From NCBI GenBank assembly GCA_910584935.1, contig CAJUDU010000003.1, positions 1-64,000 on the forward strand: a DNA stretch of 64,000 nt, written 5' to 3'. This document shows, in pieces, positions 34,694 through 44,053 of this stretch. Within the stretch, counting starts at the first letter, position 1. Every line of letters starts with the position of its first letter. The notes under the pieces were generated by a model. It did no database searches, was not told the origin of the DNA, and worked only from the letters and a program-made list of their open reading frames with translations. A program made the position numbers and the translations under genes. This DNA comes from an uncultured Butyricicoccus sp. (GTDB lineage Bacteria > Bacillota > Clostridia > Oscillospirales > Butyricicoccaceae).

Positions 34694-35126
34694 AATACTG
34701 GATTTGATAGACCAGTTTGAAATTGAAACGCAAGAGGAACTTTCTGAACATTTGCGCGACCTCGGTTATACAACAACACAGGCAACCGTATCTCGCGATA
34801 TCAAGGAATTGCGCTTAATTAAAATTTTATCCTCCACAACGGGGAAATACCGCTATGCTGTGGCAACATCTGAAGTGGAAAACAGTTTTACCAACCGGTT
34901 GCGCAATATTTTTAAGGAATGTGTGACCGAAATTAGCTACGCACAGAATATGGTGGTTATTAAAACACTGCCTGGGTTGGGACAAGCTGCTGCAATGGCA
35001 ATTGATGCAATGCGTGATAAACGAGTGGTCGGCACGCTTGGTGGCGATGATACCGTGTTTATTGTCATGCGGGATGAGGCGGTTGCCAGCCAATTTTGTG
35101 CGGAAGCACAAAAAACACTTTTATAA
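34671..35126 (+). CDS. argR: Arginine repressor ArgR/AhrC
   Basis: A 151-residue regulator of arginine metabolism. Residues 1-70 form a winged helix (QRQAKILDLIDQFEIETQEE, then TTQATVSRDIKELRLIKI) and residues about 80-151 form the arginine-binding trimerisation domain with VGTLGGDDTVFIV. GGAGG lies 8 bases before the chosen start. No arginine genes are nearby, as is usual for this operon position, so its targets lie elsewhere. Confidence 0.95.
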   Translation: MKFQRQAKILDLIDQFEIETQEELSEHLRDLGYTTTQATVSRDIKELRLIKILSSTTGKYRYAVATSEVENSFTNRLRNIFKECVTEISYAQNMVVIKTLPGLGQAAAMAIDAMRDKRVVGTLGGDDTVFIVMRDEAVASQFCAEAQKTLL

Positions 35127-35149
35127 ATTACCCTGGGGAGGGTTTTGAA

Positions 35150-36865
35150 ATGCTTAGCCTGCTTCATATTGAAAATATTGCAGTGATTGAACGCGCTGAT
35201 ATTGAATTTGCCAGTGGGCTTACTGTGCTGACCGGCGAAACTGGTGCAGGTAAATCCATTATCATTGATTCTATTGGCGCCATTATGGGACAGCGCACCA
35301 GCAGGGAATTGATTCGCGCTGGCGCGAGGAAAGGCTTTGTTAGTGCGGTATTTACCGGGCTTTCTCAAGAATTAACAGCATGGCTGTGCGAAAACCAGCT
35401 GGAAGGTGAGGAAATTGATACAGTACACATCCAGCGGCAAATTTCTTCGGATGGGAAATCCCTTTGCCGGGTGAATACCAGACCAGTGCCGGTTTCGGTA
35501 CTAAAACAAATAAGCCCTTTTCTGCTGAATATCCATGGGCAGCATGATGGACAGAAGCTGATGGATGATAACTGCCATATTGATTTTTTGGATTGCTTTG
35601 CAGGGTTGCAGCAAACTTTTGATGAATATACGCCATTATATCATCAACTCCTTTCCCTCAAACGTCAAATCAATGAACTCGACCGCAGCGAACAGGAACG
35701 GCTTCAGCGGCTGGATATGTTAAGTTTCCATGTGGAGGAAATTGACGGAGCAAATCTCCATGTAGGAGAAGATGAAGCATTGGAAAAACGAAAAGCATTT
35801 TTTGATAATATTGGGAAGCTGGCGGCTGCGTTGGCACAGGCGCACAATGCCTTGGATGGCGATGAAGCCAACCCAGATAGCATGGGTGCCTATGATTTGC
35901 TTTGTGTGGCAGCAAATGCACTATCTGATTTGACTGGTGTATCTGATGAATTGTGCAATATGGCAGAACGTGCTAATGAACTAAAATATTTGGCGCTGGA
36001 TTTGCGGGATGCTGTGGCACAGCAACAGATGAATACGGAATTTTCCCCTGATGAACGGGCTATGGTGGAAGAACGTTTGGATATGATATACCGTTTGAAG
36101 CAAAAATATGGGTCTACTATCAGGGGAATTCTGGAATATGCCGATCAATCACGTATAGAATTGGATTCTTTACAATCAGCAGATGAACGGCGTGAAAAAT
36201 TACTTGCAGAATATAAGGCGTTGCGAACCCAGGCACGGGAAACCGCAGGGTTGATATCCGCTGCGCGGAAAACGGCTGCGCTTCAACTGGAAAAACGTAT
36301 TGTTACGGAACTTTCAGAATTGGATATGTCCAAAGTACGGTTGTCTGTGCGGGTGGAAAGCGGCAGTAAATTAACCGCAAAAGGTGTAGACACGGTATCT
36401 TTCCTGATTTCCGTCAATCCAGGGGAAACATTGCGTCCGCTTTCTAAAGTTGCTTCTGGCGGTGAGCTTTCCCGCGTGATGCTTGCTATGAAAAATGTGC
36501 TTACAGAACAGGAACCTGTTGGAACGCTTATTTTTGATGAGATTGATACAGGTGTATCTGGACGCGCTGCGCAGAAAATTGCATACAAACTGGCGGCAAT
36601 TGGTCAAAAAAAACAGACATTGTGTGTAACACATTTGCCGCAGATTGCAGCAATGGGGAATAACCATATGTTGATTACTAAATCTGTGTTAAATGGACGG
36701 GCTTTTACAGAAGTGCGTCCGATTATAAATGATGTGCGTACAGAAGAAATTGCCCGTATGATTTCTGGCGACCAGATTACAAAGGCTTCCCTTGCCAATG
36801 CGGCGGAACTGCTTTATGATGCGAAAGTAAAAAGAACAGGTGATAACATTGGTCAGGCAAATTGA
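35150..36865 (+). CDS. recN: DNA repair protein RecN
   Basis: An SMC-like ATPase used in double-strand break repair. The 571-residue protein has Walker A LTGETGAGKSIIIDSIGAI near residue 28, a long central helical region, the signature SGGELSRVMLAMKNVL near 437 and Walker B LIFDEIDTGVSGRAAQKI near 470. The start follows GGGGAGGG. It is the last gene of the nusB operon; no terminator is visible before tyrS, 72 bp on. Confidence 0.96.
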   Translation: MLSLLHIENIAVIERADIEFASGLTVLTGETGAGKSIIIDSIGAIMGQRTSRELIRAGARKGFVSAVFTGLSQELTAWLCENQLEGEEIDTVHIQRQISSDGKSLCRVNTRPVPVSVLKQISPFLLNIHGQHDGQKLMDDNCHIDFLDCFAGLQQTFDEYTPLYHQLLSLKRQINELDRSEQERLQRLDMLSFHVEEIDGANLHVGEDEALEKRKAFFDNIGKLAAALAQAHNALDGDEANPDSMGAYDLLCVAANALSDLTGVSDELCNMAERANELKYLALDLRDAVAQQQMNTEFSPDERAMVEERLDMIYRLKQKYGSTIRGILEYADQSRIELDSLQSADERREKLLAEYKALRTQARETAGLISAARKTAALQLEKRIVTELSELDMSKVRLSVRVESGSKLTAKGVDTVSFLISVNPGETLRPLSKVASGGELSRVMLAMKNVLTEQEPVGTLIFDEIDTGVSGRAAQKIAYKLAAIGQKKQTLCVTHLPQIAAMGNNHMLITKSVLNGRAFTEVRPIINDVRTEEIARMISGDQITKASLANAAELLYDAKVKRTGDNIGQAN

Positions 36866-36937
36866 AAACTTAAAGGAATGTGTCCCTTGAAAATCACATT
36901 TGGCATGTTTTTTGAATAGATAAAAGGAGCTGTAAAA

Positions 36938-38164
36938 ATGACTGTTTTTGAAGAATTAAAAGCACGTGGGCTGGTTGCCCAGTGTACCAATGAGGAAAAA
37001 GTGCAGGATCTGTTGGATCATCATAAAATAACTTTTTATATTGGCTTTGATGCCACTGCTGACAGCCTTCATGTTGGGCATTTCCTTCAATTGGTTGTCA
37101 TGAGCCGCCTGCAAAAAGCAGGGCATCGTCCCATTGCATTGCTTGGCGGCGGTACTACCATGATCGGCGACCCAACTGGTAAAACCGATATGCGGAAAAT
37201 GCTAACCCCAGCTGAAATTGAACATAATGCGGAATGCTTCCGCAAGCAAATGCGCCGTTTGGTTGATTTTTCAGACGGAAAAGCGGTTATGATCAATAAT
37301 GCAGACTGGATTTTAAAATTTAATTATATGGATTTTTTACGGGAAGTCGGTGTGCATTTTTCGGTTAATCGTATGTTAACTGCGGAATGTTTTAAATCAC
37401 GCCTTGAAAAAGGACTGAGTTTTATTGAATTTAATTATATGCTGCTTCAGTCTTATGATTTCCTGCATTTATATCGGACGATGGATTGTAAAATGCAGCT
37501 TGGCGGCGATGACCAATGGTCAAACATTATCAATGGTGCAGATTTAATCCGGCGCGTTGATGGTAAGGATGATGCTTATGGGCTGACCTTTACATTGCTG
37601 ACAACATCAGAAGGCAAAAAGATGGGTAAAACAGAAAAAGGCGCTGTGTGGCTTGATCCGGAAAAGACATCGCCATATGAATTTTTCCAGTATTGGCGCA
37701 ATGTTGGGGATGCTGATGTCATCCGTTGCATGAAGCTGCTGACTTTTATCCCGTTGGATGAAATCGCGGAATATGAAAAGCTTGAAGGCGCAGGGCTCAA
37801 TACTGTCAAAGAACGGCTTGCCCATGAAATTACAATGATGGTACATGGCAAGGAAGAAGCAGACAAGGCATTGGCAGCGGCAAAAGCTCTGTTTGGCAGC
37901 GGCGCTGCGGATGAAAATATGCCGTCAACAACGCTGCATTCGGAAGATTTTACAGATGGGCAAATTGGCGTATTAGCACTTCTTGTGAAAACTGGGTTGG
38001 CGTCTTCTAATGGGGAAGCACGCAAATTGGTACAGGGTGGCGGCGTTTCCTTGGACGGCGAAAAAGTTTCAGACCCTAAAATGATGCTTTCTATGCAAGA
38101 TTTTGCACAAGGCTGCGTCATCAAAAAAGGAAAAAAGACGTATCATAAAGTCATAGCAGGCTAA
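36938..38164 (+). CDS. tyrS: Tyrosyl-tRNA synthetase
   Basis: Class I synthetase of 408 residues. It has HVGH in the HIGH position near residue 43, KMGKTEKGAVWLDP in the KMSKS position near 227, and a C-terminal S4 domain (about 345-405; SSNGEARKLVQGGGVSLDG). AAAAGGAG lies before the start. There is no T-box in the 72-base upstream gap, although tyrS often has one. Confidence 0.96.
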   Translation: MTVFEELKARGLVAQCTNEEKVQDLLDHHKITFYIGFDATADSLHVGHFLQLVVMSRLQKAGHRPIALLGGGTTMIGDPTGKTDMRKMLTPAEIEHNAECFRKQMRRLVDFSDGKAVMINNADWILKFNYMDFLREVGVHFSVNRMLTAECFKSRLEKGLSFIEFNYMLLQSYDFLHLYRTMDCKMQLGGDDQWSNIINGADLIRRVDGKDDAYGLTFTLLTTSEGKKMGKTEKGAVWLDPEKTSPYEFFQYWRNVGDADVIRCMKLLTFIPLDEIAEYEKLEGAGLNTVKERLAHEITMMVHGKEEADKALAAAKALFGSGAADENMPSTTLHSEDFTDGQIGVLALLVKTGLASSNGEARKLVQGGGVSLDGEKVSDPKMMLSMQDFAQGCVIKKGKKTYHKVIAG

Positions 38165-38177
38165 AACGATATGGCGG

Positions 38178-38216
38178 CGCGCCGTGCGGCACAGTAAGGC
38201 TTGTGCGTGCGGCGCG
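38178..38216 (+). terminator. GC-rich hairpin after tyrS, possible terminator
   Basis: CGCGCC, GTGC and GCACA on the left pair with TGTGC, GTGC and GGCGCG on the right, giving about 15 pairs with one bulge and two G-U pairs around an 8-base loop. No U-run follows at once, so termination is uncertain. Confidence 0.45.
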
Positions 38217-38273
38217 TGTTCTTTGAAACGGAATTTTTTTAATGAGAATGTATATCATTGGGCAAAATAACAC

Positions 38274-38302
38274 TTTCAAAAACCGGCATAGTTTGTTATA
38301 AT
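38274..38302 (+). promoter_or_regulatory. Candidate promoter of ligA
   Basis: TTTCAA (38274-38279), 17-base spacer, TATAAT (38297-38302) with TGT before it as an extended -10. It ends 28 bp before the ligA start. Confidence 0.55.
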
Positions 38303-38330
38303 ATGAGCGAGTCTTATTTAGGAGTCGATT

Positions 38331-40313
38331 ATGGATATTTTGCAGGAAATTTCAGCATTGCGTGCGCAACTGCTGCATCATAACAAAAAATATTACGATG
38401 AGGATGCCCCGGAGATTTCAGATTATGATTATGATATGCTTCAGCGGAAGCTTCGCGCGCTGGAAGCGGCGCATCCGGAATTTGCAGACCCCAATTCCCC
38501 AACGCAGAAAATAGGCGGCATTGCGAATGAAAAGTTTACAAAGGTAAGCCATGCTTATCCGCTCGAAAGCCTTCAGGACGTATTTTCATTTGAAGAACTC
38601 AGCGAGTTTTATGAACGTGTGGAAAATACAGTTGGACAGGCTGAATATGTTGTGGAACTCAAAATTGATGGGCTTTCTGTTGCGCTGGAATACGTAGATG
38701 GTGTATTTGTTCGCGGGGCAACCCGTGGGGATGGACAAGTTGGCGAGGATGTCACTGAAAACCTGCTTACAATCCCGGAAATCCCAAAGCGGCTTGAAAC
38801 ACCGCCACATTTAATTGTCCGCGGCGAAGTTTATATGTCAAAGCAAGTTTTTGATAAACTAAATCAGCAACTAGAATTGCAGGAAAAACCTTTGCTGGCA
38901 AATCCGCGAAATGCGGCAGCCGGTTCTCTGCGGCAAAAAGATAGCCGGGTGACAGCGGAACGACAGCTTTCGATTTTCTGTTTTAATATACAAAATGCAG
39001 ATGAGCTGCCGCTGGACAGCCATACAAGTGCTCTTGATTATTTGAAAGCCCTTGGCTTCCCGGTCAGCCCATATTATCCAGTCTTTACAGATCCAGCGGA
39101 TATTCAAAGGGAAATTGAACGCATGGGGGATATCCGTGGGGAATTGGGCTTTGATATCGATGGTGCTGTGGTCAAAGTAAATCGTTTTGAACAGCGGCAA
39201 ATGCTTGGGTCTACTGCAAAATTTCCACGTTGGGCAGCGGCTTATAAATATCCGCCGGAAGTGAAAGAAACGCTGCTAAAGGATATTACAATTACAGTTG
39301 GACGAACTGGCGTGTTAACACCAAATGCGGTATTGGAGCCTGTTCGGCTGGCTGGTACCAGCGTAGCACGTGCTACGCTGCACAATCGTGATTTTATTCG
39401 GGATTTGGATGTCCGCATTGGGGATACTGTTTTGGTGCGCAAGGCAGGCGAAATCATCCCAGAAATTATCAGTGTAGTGAAAGAAAAACGCCCGGCAGAG
39501 GCTATGCCATTTGAAATGCCAAAGATATGCCCAGTATGTGGTGCGCCAGCTTATGAGGATGAAGATGAAGCGGCTATACGCTGTACTGGCGCTGAATGTC
39601 CAGCACAGCTTTTGCGTAACCTGATGCACTTCGCATCACGAGATGCAATGGATATTGATGGATGTGGACAGGCAGTTTTGCAGGCATTGGTAGATGCAAA
39701 ACTCATCCATTCCGCCGCAGATCTTTATTATTTAACTGAAGATGATATTCTGACATTGGATCGCAAAAAAGAAAAATCAGCACATAACCTGATTGTTAGT
39801 ATTGCAGCCTCGAAATCCCGCGATTTGTCACGGTTATTGTTTGCTTTTGGCATTCGGCACGTTGGACAGAAAGCAGGGAAGGTATTATCAAATTATTTTG
39901 GTTCATTGGATGCGCTGCTGGCTGCCCCAGTAGAGGAAATGACTGAAATTCGTGATATTGGCGCGACAACAGCCGAATCTATTGCTGCATGGCGGGAACA
40001 AGAGCAATCCAAACATTTAATTGAACGCCTACGACAGGCAGGCGTCAATTTTATGGGGGAAAAGACGGCAAAATCAGATCTCCTTGCTGGGAAAACCATT
40101 GTTGCAACTGGTTCTTTAACCCTGTATTCCCGCAAGGAAATTAATGATTTGATTGAGTCGCTAGGTGGTAAGGCATCCGGTTCGGTATCGAAAAAAACAA
40201 GCTATGTTGTTGCTGGCGAAAATGCTGGCAGTAAACTTAAAAAAGCGCAGGAACTTGGCATCCCTGTGTTGACCGAAGCAGAATTTAAGGCTATGGTGGA
40301 TGGGGAAGCCTAA
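38331..40313 (+). CDS. ligA: NAD-dependent DNA ligase
   Basis: Seals nicks during replication and repair using NAD. The 660-residue protein has the Ia domain (SDYDYDMLQRKLRALEAAHP), the adenylation site VVELKIDGLSVAL with the nucleotide-linked lysine near residue 110, an OB fold, a four-cysteine zinc finger (CPVCG, then CTGAECPAQ near 396-420), helix-hairpin-helix motifs and a C-terminal BRCT domain (about 580-660; IVATGSLTLYSRKEINDLIE). Length is typical. Confidence 0.97.
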   Translation: MDILQEISALRAQLLHHNKKYYDEDAPEISDYDYDMLQRKLRALEAAHPEFADPNSPTQKIGGIANEKFTKVSHAYPLESLQDVFSFEELSEFYERVENTVGQAEYVVELKIDGLSVALEYVDGVFVRGATRGDGQVGEDVTENLLTIPEIPKRLETPPHLIVRGEVYMSKQVFDKLNQQLELQEKPLLANPRNAAAGSLRQKDSRVTAERQLSIFCFNIQNADELPLDSHTSALDYLKALGFPVSPYYPVFTDPADIQREIERMGDIRGELGFDIDGAVVKVNRFEQRQMLGSTAKFPRWAAAYKYPPEVKETLLKDITITVGRTGVLTPNAVLEPVRLAGTSVARATLHNRDFIRDLDVRIGDTVLVRKAGEIIPEIISVVKEKRPAEAMPFEMPKICPVCGAPAYEDEDEAAIRCTGAECPAQLLRNLMHFASRDAMDIDGCGQAVLQALVDAKLIHSAADLYYLTEDDILTLDRKKEKSAHNLIVSIAASKSRDLSRLLFAFGIRHVGQKAGKVLSNYFGSLDALLAAPVEEMTEIRDIGATTAESIAAWREQEQSKHLIERLRQAGVNFMGEKTAKSDLLAGKTIVATGSLTLYSRKEINDLIESLGGKASGSVSKKTSYVVAGENAGSKLKKAQELGIPVLTEAEFKAMVDGEA

Positions 40314-40399
40314 AGGGGGTTATTCCCAATTTTATAGGAAAGGCAGTTTATTTGCCGCAATAGATGATATTGGGGCGGATGACTGAATGGTGACGAAAA

Positions 40400-40687
40400 A
40401 TGGCAATTGAACGGAAAGAAATTGAGCATATTGCATCGCTCGCGCGGCTGGATATCAGTGGCGCTGGATTTGACCGCCTTGCGGAAGATATGCAGGGGAT
40501 TGTTGCAATGGTAGACCAACTGCAACAGCTTGATTTGGACGATGTAACAGATGTGATTGATGCGGAACGGAGAAATGCGTTCCATGAAGATACTGTAATA
40601 CAGGAATATCAGCCAGAGCAATTGATTGAACCCAATGCCCCGGATTTTCAGGCGGGCGGCGTTGCTGTTCCGCGTGTTGTTGAATAA
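40400..40687 (+). CDS. gatC: Asp/Glu-tRNA amidotransferase subunit C
   Basis: A 95-residue stabilising subunit of GatCAB, which converts mischarged Glu-tRNA-Gln or Asp-tRNA-Asn to the amide form. It has IEHIASLARLDIS near the N-terminus and a C-terminal APDFQAGGVAVPRVVE, the usual end pattern. Order gatC-gatA-gatB, 17 bp before gatA. The 86 bases after ligA hold only its leader. Confidence 0.93.
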   Translation: MAIERKEIEHIASLARLDISGAGFDRLAEDMQGIVAMVDQLQQLDLDDVTDVIDAERRNAFHEDTVIQEYQPEQLIEPNAPDFQAGGVAVPRVVE

Positions 40688-40704
40688 AAAGGGGGTATAA
40701 AAAG

Positions 40705-42177
40705 ATGGAACTTTTCAAAAAGACGGCTGCTGAACTTTCTGACATTCTTGCAAAGAAAGAAATCAGCGCAGTAGAACTCATCAAAGATGTGTTTGCACGT
40801 ACACAGGCTGTGGAGGATAAAGTAAAAGGGTATATTACTGTAACGCAAGAAGCAGCACTTCAAGCGGCAGATGCTGTGGATAAAAAGCGTGCGGCAGGGG
40901 AGCAGCTTTCTGCATTGGCAGGGATTCCAGTTGCAATTAAGGATAATATCTGCACAAAAGGTACATTGACGACCTGTGCTTCTAAAATGCTGTATAATTT
41001 CAATCCGCCATATAATGCAACTGTTATAGACAAATTATTGGCACAGGATGTTGTTGTGACAGGCAAAGCAAATATGGATGAATTTGCAATGGGTTCTTCT
41101 TGTGAAAATTCATCCGTGCATCCCACCCATAACCCGCATAACTTAGGATGTGTGCCTGGTGGGTCTTCCGGCGGTTCGGCGGCGGTTGTCGCGGCAGGGG
41201 AAACCCCTTTATCGCTTGGTTCAGATACTGGCGGCTCTATCCGGCAGCCAGCCGCATTCTGCGGCGTTGTAGGGCTGAAACCAACATATGGCGCGGTATC
41301 CCGTTATGGGCTGATTGCATTCGCTTCATCTCTTGACCAGATTGGTCCATTTGGGCGCACCATAGAAGATACTGCTATGTTGTTTGATGCAATTACCGGA
41401 CATGATCCACTGCATGATTCCACTTCTGTGCAAACCCTATTTGAAGGGAGAACTCGTGCCAGCTTGAACCCGGATGTTAAGGGGATGAAAATTGGCTTGC
41501 CGAAGGAATATTTTGGGGAAGGGATTTCGGAAAGTGTCCGCAAAAATGTGCTTGCCGCTGCGGAAACTTATCGTGCCATGGGGGCAGAAGTGTTTGAAAT
41601 TTCCTTGCCGCTTTCGGCGTATGTGCTGCCAATTTATTATATTCTTTCTTCGGCAGAAGCATCTTCCAATCTTGCCCGTTTTGACGGCGTGAAATATGGC
41701 TACCGTTCGCCAAACTTTGCTGAAGATGATTTGATTAGTTTATATGTGAAATCCCGTTCAGAAGGCTTTGGGCAGGAAGTACAGCGCCGTATTATGCTGG
41801 GCACTTATGTGTTGTCCTCCGGTTTTTATGATGCGTATTATAAAAAAGCCCGTGCAGCGCAGCGCCGTATCAAAGCGGAATTTGCTGCTGCTTTTGAAAA
41901 ATGTGATATCATCTTGACCCCTGTTGCTCCAACAACTGCATATGAGATTGGTTCTAAAACCACCAATCCACTCGAAATGTATGCAGGTGATATTTGCACA
42001 GTATCGCTGAATATTGCTGGGCTGCCTGGACTTGTTCAGCCCTGTGGGTTTGACACGGAGAAAATGCCAGTTGGTATGCAGCTGATTGGGCCACATTTTG
42101 GCGAACAGAAACTGCTCAACGCAGGATTGGCTTTCGAACAGGCTTCTGGGCTGAAAAATATCATTGCAGAACTGTAA
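40705..42177 (+). CDS. gatA: Asp/Glu-tRNA amidotransferase subunit A
   Basis: The 490-residue amidase subunit that releases ammonia from glutamine. It shows the amidase signature with the Ser-cisSer-Lys triad: IPVAIKDNICTKG (Lys near 79), GGSSGGSAAVVAAGE near 152 and SDTGGSIRQPAAFCG with the nucleophile near 178. AAAGGGGG lies before the start. Confidence 0.97.
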   Translation: MELFKKTAAELSDILAKKEISAVELIKDVFARTQAVEDKVKGYITVTQEAALQAADAVDKKRAAGEQLSALAGIPVAIKDNICTKGTLTTCASKMLYNFNPPYNATVIDKLLAQDVVVTGKANMDEFAMGSSCENSSVHPTHNPHNLGCVPGGSSGGSAAVVAAGETPLSLGSDTGGSIRQPAAFCGVVGLKPTYGAVSRYGLIAFASSLDQIGPFGRTIEDTAMLFDAITGHDPLHDSTSVQTLFEGRTRASLNPDVKGMKIGLPKEYFGEGISESVRKNVLAAAETYRAMGAEVFEISLPLSAYVLPIYYILSSAEASSNLARFDGVKYGYRSPNFAEDDLISLYVKSRSEGFGQEVQRRIMLGTYVLSSGFYDAYYKKARAAQRRIKAEFAAAFEKCDIILTPVAPTTAYEIGSKTTNPLEMYAGDICTVSLNIAGLPGLVQPCGFDTEKMPVGMQLIGPHFGEQKLLNAGLAFEQASGLKNIIAEL

Positions 42178-42191
42178 ATAGGGGGATAACC

Positions 42192-43622
42192 ATGAAATAT
42201 GAAGCTGTAATTGGACTTGAAGTCCATGCTGAGTTGTCTACAAAAAGCAAAATCTATTGTTCTTGTTCGGCAAAATTCGGTGCGGGAATCAATGAGCACA
42301 CCTGTCCAGTATGTACAGGGATGCCGGGTGCATTGCCTGTACTGAACCGTCAGGTTGTGCATTACGCAGCAAAAATGGGGCTTGCTACCGGTTGTACAGT
42401 TAACCGTTTGTGCCAGTCTGCACGGAAGAATTACTTTTATCCAGATTTGCCGAAGGCTTATCAGATTTCTCAGGCAGAGCATCCGATTTGTTCGGATGGT
42501 GAAGTGTTCTTTTATGTCGATGGCAAGAAAAAATCCTGCCGTCTGGAACGCATCCACTTTGAGGAGGATGCCGGTAAGCTGCTGCATGATGAAATTGATG
42601 GCACAGTTGTTGACTTTAACCGCTGTGGTGTGCCGCTGATTGAAATGGTTACACGGCCAGATTTGCGTTCTTCTGCGGAAGCAAAAGAATTTTTGGAAAC
42701 CATTAAGACCACATTGTCTTATCTTGATATCTGCGACTGCAAAATGGAAGAAGGGTCTATCCGTTGTGATGTCAATGTGTCTATCCGCTCGGAAGGATCC
42801 GAGGAATTTGGCACTCGTGTGGAAATGAAAAATATCAATACATTTTCAGGCGCTGTCCGTGCGATTGATTATGAGGTGGCACGCCAGATAGATGTCGTAG
42901 AGCATGGCGGAAAGGTTCAGCAGGAAACCCGCCGATGGGATGATGTGAAACTGAAAAATACAGTTATGCGTACTAAAGAAGATGCGCAGGATTATCGGTA
43001 TTTTCCAGACCCAGATTTGATTGCGGTTGAAATTGATGATACTTGGATGGAGCAGATACAAAGTGAAATCCCAGAATTGCCACTTGCACGCTATGAACGG
43101 TATCTGCACGATTATGGTATGACAGCAATGGAAGCACGCCAGATTTCTGATTCTTTTGCAAAGGCAAATCTTCTGGATGCTGCGGCAGCTTCTGGCAAGA
43201 TTGAACCGAAAAAGGCGGCAAACTGGATTTTATCAGATATTTCCAAATATCTGAATGATAAAGAAATTGAAGTCGAAGATACAATGCTGACGCCGGATAA
43301 GCTGGTGGATTTGATTTGTTTGATTGATAAGGGCACAATTTCAGGTGCAGCAGGGAAGAAGGTACTCATAGAGCTGTTTGAAAAAGATGAAACGGCTGCA
43401 CAGATTGTAAAACGGCTTGGGCTGGAGCAGGTTTCTGATGAAGGTGCAATTCTTGCGATTGTACAAGATGTTATTTCGCGGAACGAAAAAGCTGTTGCAG
43501 ATTTCAAGGCAGGTAAAAATGTTACAGGTTTTTTGGTTGGGCAGTGCATGAAAGCATCAAAAGGACAAGGGAACCCACAAATTATCAATAAATTGATTGC
43601 ACAGGAACTTTCAAAACTGTAA
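42192..43622 (+). CDS. gatB: Asp/Glu-tRNA amidotransferase subunit B
   Basis: The 476-residue kinase-like subunit that activates the misacylated tRNA. It has YEAVIGLEVHAELSTKSKIY at the N-terminus, CPVCTGMPGALPVLN near 39 with zinc-binding cysteines, and ARKNYFYPDLPKAYQISQ near 79, followed by a helical C-terminal YqeY-like tail. Presence of gatCAB suggests that Gln- or Asn-tRNA is made indirectly. Confidence 0.97.
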   Translation: MKYEAVIGLEVHAELSTKSKIYCSCSAKFGAGINEHTCPVCTGMPGALPVLNRQVVHYAAKMGLATGCTVNRLCQSARKNYFYPDLPKAYQISQAEHPICSDGEVFFYVDGKKKSCRLERIHFEEDAGKLLHDEIDGTVVDFNRCGVPLIEMVTRPDLRSSAEAKEFLETIKTTLSYLDICDCKMEEGSIRCDVNVSIRSEGSEEFGTRVEMKNINTFSGAVRAIDYEVARQIDVVEHGGKVQQETRRWDDVKLKNTVMRTKEDAQDYRYFPDPDLIAVEIDDTWMEQIQSEIPELPLARYERYLHDYGMTAMEARQISDSFAKANLLDAAAASGKIEPKKAANWILSDISKYLNDKEIEVEDTMLTPDKLVDLICLIDKGTISGAAGKKVLIELFEKDETAAQIVKRLGLEQVSDEGAILAIVQDVISRNEKAVADFKAGKNVTGFLVGQCMKASKGQGNPQIINKLIAQELSKL

Positions 43623-43634
43623 GATAAGAATTGA

Positions 43635-43667
43635 AAGCCGTAATGATGTTGCCCTTCATTACGGCTT
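43635..43667 (+). terminator. Hairpin terminator after gatB
   Basis: Stem AAGCCGTAATGA / TCATTACGGCTT (12 bp) with a 9-base loop, 12 bases after the gatB stop. The downstream U-run is weak (CCGTTTA), so efficiency is uncertain. Confidence 0.65.
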
Positions 43668-43697
43668 CCGTTTACGCAAATGATTTTAATATGGCTG

Positions 43698-43726
43698 TTT
43701 ACTTTCGCGCTGTAATGTGTTACGAT
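43698..43726 (+). promoter_or_regulatory. Candidate promoter of the yerC-like operon
   Basis: TTTACT (43698-43703), 17 bases, TACGAT (43721-43726), 34 bp before the yerC-like start and after the gatB hairpin. Confidence 0.45.
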
Positions 43727-43759
43727 AAATAAAAGATTAGAAAAAACGGAGGCATTGCG

Positions 43760-44050
43760 ATGAATAGCAAACTGAAGGATATTCATATGGATGCGTTATT
43801 TGAAGGAATCTTGTCTTTAGGTTCAGTAGAGGAATGCTATAACTTTTTTGAAGACCTTTGTACTATTACAGAACTGCGTGCGATGGCACAGCGCTTTCAG
43901 GTTGCAAAAATGTTGGATGAAGGGCAAATTTATAGTGATATTGTACGTGAAACAGGCGCAAGTACAGCAACAATCAGTCGCGTAAACAAATGCCTGGTTT
44001 ATGGAACTGATGGATATCGCACTGTTTTGGATCGTACAAAAGAAGGGTGA
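43760..44050 (+). CDS. TrpR-like protein, YerC/YecD family
   Basis: A 96-residue helical DNA-binding protein related in fold to the Trp repressor. It has FFEDLCTITELRAMAQRFQV and a helix-turn-helix YSDIVRETGASTATISRVNK near residue 57-76. Family members occur widely in Firmicutes; their effectors are mostly unknown. ACGGAGG lies before the start. It lies 3 bp before the methyltransferase gene. Whether it controls aromatic genes such as the aro operon of this window cannot be told. Confidence 0.88.
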   Translation: MNSKLKDIHMDALFEGILSLGSVEECYNFFEDLCTITELRAMAQRFQVAKMLDEGQIYSDIVRETGASTATISRVNKCLVYGTDGYRTVLDRTKEG

Positions 44051-44053
44051 AAT

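Noticed and set aside
36866..36937. T-box leader for tyrS
   Set aside because: The 72-base gap is too short and has no GGTGG-type T-box core.
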